Source of the DNA: a virus
Virus record (IMG/VR): IMGVR_UViG_3300045999_007151
Location: 1 to 21,572 of that record
Strand: one strand, 5' to 3'
Length of the DNA: 21,572 bases
Numbering within the stretch: position 1 is the stretch's first letter; every line of letters begins with the position of its first letter. The notes under the pieces were generated by a model. That model did not search any database and was not told the DNA's origin. It worked only from the letters and a program-made list of their open reading frames with translations. A program made the translations under genes and the position numbers. Shown here piece after piece: positions 19,498 to 21,572 of the stretch.

Positions 19498-19546
19498 GAT
19501 ACTAGAAGAAAATTCGATAAGGGCTCGCGTGTTTTTCTCTAGTATC
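19498..19546. repeat. Long inverted repeat (hairpin)
   Basis: GATACTAGA (19498-19506) pairs perfectly with TCTAGTATC (19538-19546). With one bulge the stem extends by about five A-T pairs (GAAAA with TTTTC), around a loop of roughly 19 nt. There is no U-tract, so it is not a standard terminator. Confidence 0.75.
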
Positions 19547-19673
19547 GCGGCTTCCATGAAACCATGTATTGGTTGTATTGGTGATTACTGATTATTATTT
19601 CTATACACGTGGGGTGTTAACTGAGGGCCCCTTTAAAAGAATAGTCAAGTTCAATGGTTACAATCTAATCAGA

Positions 19674-19695
19674 GTAGTTTCATGGTAGTTTCATG
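19674..19695 (+). repeat. Tandem 11-bp repeat GTAGTTTCATG x2
   Basis: Two exact adjacent copies (19674-19684, 19685-19695), followed by a degenerate GATACATGG. An inverted partial copy, CATGAAAC, lies at 19555-19562. Confidence 0.85.
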
Positions 19696-19771
19696 GATAC
19701 ATGGAGGACTTTTTATGATACGATGAAACTATGAATCCATGAATCTTCGTGGGAGAACAGAAAAGGAAAAA

Positions 19772-20281
19772 ATGGAAGAAGAGACTTTTAGCGACGGTGT
19801 AGAAGTTGCGAGTGAAAAAGTGACCGGACAGGGGTTCGCGATTGTGGACTTCGAGTACGAGGACGTTGTGTCAGGTGAAGCGGAGCTTGTTGCTTCTGGG
19901 CGCAGACGTACTGGAGACAGACGAATCTGTGTTTGTGGACATCCTGCTGGTAGGCACACTCAGGTTCAGGGGATTACGCTGTGTAAGCCAACGAGAATGG
20001 AATGTCCATGCAAGAACTTGCGTGCAGTGTTGAGAGCTGAGGACACTCGAAACTTCTTGAGGAAGACTGAGGGAAGTGGAGCGCTTCATGCTCTAGGTCG
20101 AGGATTGAGAGCGGCACAAGATGCTGGGAAATCTGTCGAGTGGCTAGTTGAGGCCAAGTGCGACCGTTGTCTAACAGCAGCTCAGGTAAGTCCAGTTGCT
20201 GTGACGCAGAGAGGCATTGTCGTGCAGTCAGCTACTGGCTTTGACGCGTTGCTATGCCGTAAGTGCAGGGAAGAAGTATAA
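19772..20281 (+). CDS. Zinc-cluster protein, about 169 aa
   Basis: ATG 19772 is chosen for SD AAAAGGA about 6 nt upstream; ATG 19739 is in frame but lacks one. After an acidic N-terminus, RRICVCGHPAGRHT then CKPTRMECPCK gives a Cys/His cluster (C-x-C-x-H-x4-H ... C-x6-C-x-C) able to bind zinc, a pattern I associate with actinophage proteins of unknown role. A second pair, CDRC, and a final CRKC near the C-terminus may form another site. It could be DNA- or RNA-binding. It overlaps the metallopeptidase gene by one base. Confidence 0.7.
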   Translation: MEEETFSDGVEVASEKVTGQGFAIVDFEYEDVVSGEAELVASGRRRTGDRRICVCGHPAGRHTQVQGITLCKPTRMECPCKNLRAVLRAEDTRNFLRKTEGSGALHALGRGLRAAQDAGKSVEWLVEAKCDRCLTAAQVSPVAVTQRGIVVQSATGFDALLCRKCREEV

Positions 20282-20631
20282 TGATTGACGTCCCGAAGAA
20301 GGTCAAGATTGGGCCCCAGTGGTATCGTGTTGAGCAGCGGAAGACTGGCGATGACGGTATGCTGTCGGACGAAAGTCACGCGTACACATTGGGTCAGCGA
20401 AATCTCATAGTCCTATCTTCTGAGCTGGACGCTTCAAATAAGAAGCAAGTACTTGTACACGAGATTCTTCACGCGATACATAACACTCTAGGTTCTGCTA
20501 CGAGGCCTGTAAAGACTTCAGACTTCGCTGATTGGGAACATCACTTCATTTCCATGTACGAAGTTGGCTTGCTAATGGTGTTGCAGGACAATCCAGACCT
20601 AGTGAAGTACTTGACTGAGACTGAGACATAA
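20281..20631 (+). CDS. HExxH zincin-like metallopeptidase, 116 aa
   Basis: The TAATG overlap sets the start at 20281 (GGGAAGAAG upstream). VHEILHAIHN (59-68) is the zinc-binding HExxH helix (His60, Glu61, His64), and the downstream DWEHHFISMYEVGLL (about 84-98) can supply the third ligand. The size and order match the short phage zincin-like peptidases related to ImmA/IrrE or SprT-like proteins. It probably cuts a host or phage regulatory protein in the cytoplasm. Substrate unknown. Confidence 0.75.
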   Translation: MIDVPKKVKIGPQWYRVEQRKTGDDGMLSDESHAYTLGQRNLIVLSSELDASNKKQVLVHEILHAIHNTLGSATRPVKTSDFADWEHHFISMYEVGLLMVLQDNPDLVKYLTETET

Positions 20632-20735
20632 AGCATAAGCAGTTTGAAAAATAGCCTATCGTTTATGGCGCGTTGTTTCTGAACAGCCCAAAGTGTCTCC
20701 GGCGCGCTACACACTCGAGAAAAAACTTCAGGAAC

Positions 20736-20770
20736 CGTATACAGTGTAACTGACCTCGCGACTGTATACG
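20736..20770. repeat. 10-bp inverted repeat CGTATACAGT / ACTGTATACG
   Basis: Perfect arms at 20736-20745 and 20761-20770 with a 15-nt spacer. CTTTTT follows three bases after the right arm, so it could act as a terminator, but the wide spacer and dyad symmetry suit an operator for the downstream gene equally well. Confidence 0.7.
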
Positions 20771-20824
20771 ACTTTTTACCGCACGCGGTTCAGGTCTCGA
20801 GCAGCGCACAGGTCGCATCAAGGC

Positions 20825-20862
20825 GGGTGCTGCTACGAGTCTCTCCCCGGTTAGCGGCACCC
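20825..20862 (+). terminator. Possible terminator hairpin
   Basis: GGGTGCTGC (20825-20833) pairs with GCGGCACCC (20854-20862), 8 true pairs plus one T-G, with a 20-nt loop. TCTTGTCTT follows. The loop is long, so confidence is low. Confidence 0.35.
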
Positions 20863-20871
20863 GTCTTGTCT

Positions 20872-20883
20872 TATAGTGCAAAC
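20872..20883 (+). promoter_or_regulatory. Leaderless -10 signal (TATAGT + 6 nt + ATG)
   Basis: TATAGT at 20872-20877, GCAAAC, then ATG 20884, with no SD. Same geometry as the other four sites. It lies right after the possible terminator hairpin. Confidence 0.55.
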
Positions 20884-21572
20884 ATGACTTCTGTACACGA
20901 TGATGACGAAAAGCCCCTAGTTCCCTTCGGCGCGACGGTAGAAGAGAAGCCGATTATCGAACTCGATACGCCGGTGAACATCCGCCCTGACCTCTCGGAA
21001 ATCGGGATTGACGAAGTGGAGCGAGGCGTCTGTGAAGACACCTTCGAGAACCGCGCAATCCTCCGCCGTGCGAAGATGGGCTGGGACACGGTCTACGCTT
21101 CGAACGGCGTTCCGACCGGCCTTATCCAAGCCCGCTCCGAAAACATGGCGACTCAGCGCCGAATCCTCTCGCTCGCCGAGAAGAAGCCAATCCTCTCGGA
21201 CCCTGCCGACCGAAACTCCGACTACCTGACCGGCTTCGACCTGGTCATCGAGTCTGCGGCTGACCACTTGGTTCCACCTTGGGTCCTCGGGGCGACGCGC
21301 CTCTGGATAAAGGAGCAGGACACACCGCACCCGAATCCGAAGCGAAAGCCCAGTGCCAAGCCTCACCGCTGCCGAACCATGAAGGACGACGGCATCCGCT
21401 GCATGCTGTGGTCCTCAGGGCGTCCGGCAGACGACGGCATGTGCCGTGTCCACCTTCGCTCCGAGAGCCGTAAGCCTGGCGACGACATCGAGCGTGCCAG
21501 ACAGAAGCTTCAGCAGGCGGCACCTTTCGCTGTGAACCTGCTAGAGGAACTGATGGAGACCGCCGAGTCAGA
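20884..21572 (+). CDS. N-terminal part of a packaging/DNA-binding type phage protein (cut by window end)
   Basis: The frame is open from a leaderless ATG to the last base (229 full codons, no stop), so the gene continues outside. After an acidic start (MTSVHDDDEKPL), residues 55-150 are mixed helix. CRTMKDDGIRCMLWSSGRP, then GMCRVH, form a C ... C ... C-x2-H cluster (about residues 164-191). The end, ERARQKLQQAAPFAVNLLEE, resembles the helical region of actinophage proteins near the terminase genes. A small-terminase or packaging-associated role is an inference. Codons here end mostly in C or G, unlike the genes to the left. Confidence 0.65.
   Translation, partial: MTSVHDDDEKPLVPFGATVEEKPIIELDTPVNIRPDLSEIGIDEVERGVCEDTFENRAILRRAKMGWDTVYASNGVPTGLIQARSENMATQRRILSLAEKKPILSDPADRNSDYLTGFDLVIESAADHLVPPWVLGATRLWIKEQDTPHPNPKRKPSAKPHRCRTMKDDGIRCMLWSSGRPADDGMCRVHLRSESRKPGDDIERARQKLQQAAPFAVNLLEELMETAES

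Larger units (their letters stand above)
19314..19771. other. Gene-free, repeat-rich region (candidate origin or operator array)
   Basis: About 460 nt contain no ORF with an SD or credible composition. Present instead are a 12-bp palindrome, a long hairpin, a tandem 11-bp repeat, an AT-rich stretch (around 19581-19612) and many heptamers of the form RTGAAWC or their complements (near 19393, 19401, 19556, 19678, 19689, 19723, 19731, 19739). TATGAT at 19714-19719 could be a -10 for the next gene. The pattern suits a replication origin with iterons or a multi-site operator. Confidence 0.5.
20632..20883. other. Intergenic segment with inverted repeats
   Basis: About 250 nt without a credible gene. 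It holds a perfect 10-bp inverted repeat, a GC-rich hairpin and a leaderless start signal, listed separately, and marks the border to a GC-richer segment. Confidence 0.5.

Noticed and set aside
19312-19557. 81-aa minus-strand ORF in the gene-free region
   Set aside because: No SD before its ATG, Arg/Ser-rich composition typical of a shadow frame, and it runs through the long hairpin and palindrome.
20917-21366. 149-aa minus-strand ORF at the right end
   Set aside because: The plus-strand frame from 20884 is open across the whole region with sensible composition and a start signal; the high GC content makes antisense frames open.
1-21572. CRISPR array or insertion sequence
   Set aside because: No regularly spaced direct repeats with unique spacers and no transposase or terminal inverted repeats were seen; the only tandem repeats are short coding ones and the 11-bp pair at 19674.

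Overview
The window reads as a piece of a tailed double-stranded DNA phage genome (Caudoviricetes), probably from an actinobacterial host. The phage signs are short genes packed with ATGA, GTGA and TAATG overlaps, a lysis cassette (M23 endolysin next to a two-helix membrane protein), ThyX, a DNA methyltransferase, an HNH-like protein, a tRNA, and many small Cys/His-rich proteins. The actinobacterial assignment is an inference from ThyX, frequent GTG/TTG starts and a recurring leaderless start signal: a -10-like hexamer exactly 6 nt before the start codon at five genes. I recognise no specific named phage.

Layout. Positions 24-4646 (+): a 51-aa ORF, then a sugar-transfer block with two glycosyltransferases and two HxGH-type nucleotidyltransferases, interrupted by a small serine recombinase, several tiny proteins and a tRNA-Thr(UGU). 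4630-5322 (-): a third glycosyltransferase, alone on the opposite strand. 5347-9835 (+): an adenine/cytosine-N methyltransferase, a stand-alone mannose-6-phosphate-isomerase-type cupin, ThyX, then a run of small membrane, Zn-binding and unknown proteins with an HNH-like protein. A bidirectional terminator at 9895-9917 separates this from a minus-strand operon. 15367 down to 9940 (-): two small Cys/His proteins with duplicated leaders, an 80-aa protein, a 963-aa exported coiled-coil/beta protein, a staphylococcal-nuclease-like enzyme, a putative holin, a 65-aa protein and the endolysin. 15507-19262 (+): a MerR/Xis-type HTH protein, a Cys-rich protein and three overlapping genes for an SGNH-like hydrolase, an enzyme resembling the phage thymine-hypermodification families, and a PLP fold-type-II-like enzyme. 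A strong terminator follows, then about 460 bp without a credible gene, rich in RTGAAWC heptamers, palindromes and a long hairpin. 19772-20631 (+): a zinc-cluster protein and an HExxH metallopeptidase. From 20884 to the window edge: an open, more GC-rich CDS that may begin the packaging/structural module.

Working model. The most interesting part is 16285-19262. Together with ThyX (a possible source of a modified pyrimidine), three glycosyltransferases, two nucleotidyltransferases and the sugar-phosphate cupin, it is compatible with a phage that builds amino-acid and/or sugar decorations on thymine-type bases in its DNA. The family assignments there come from motif reading only and need profile searches.
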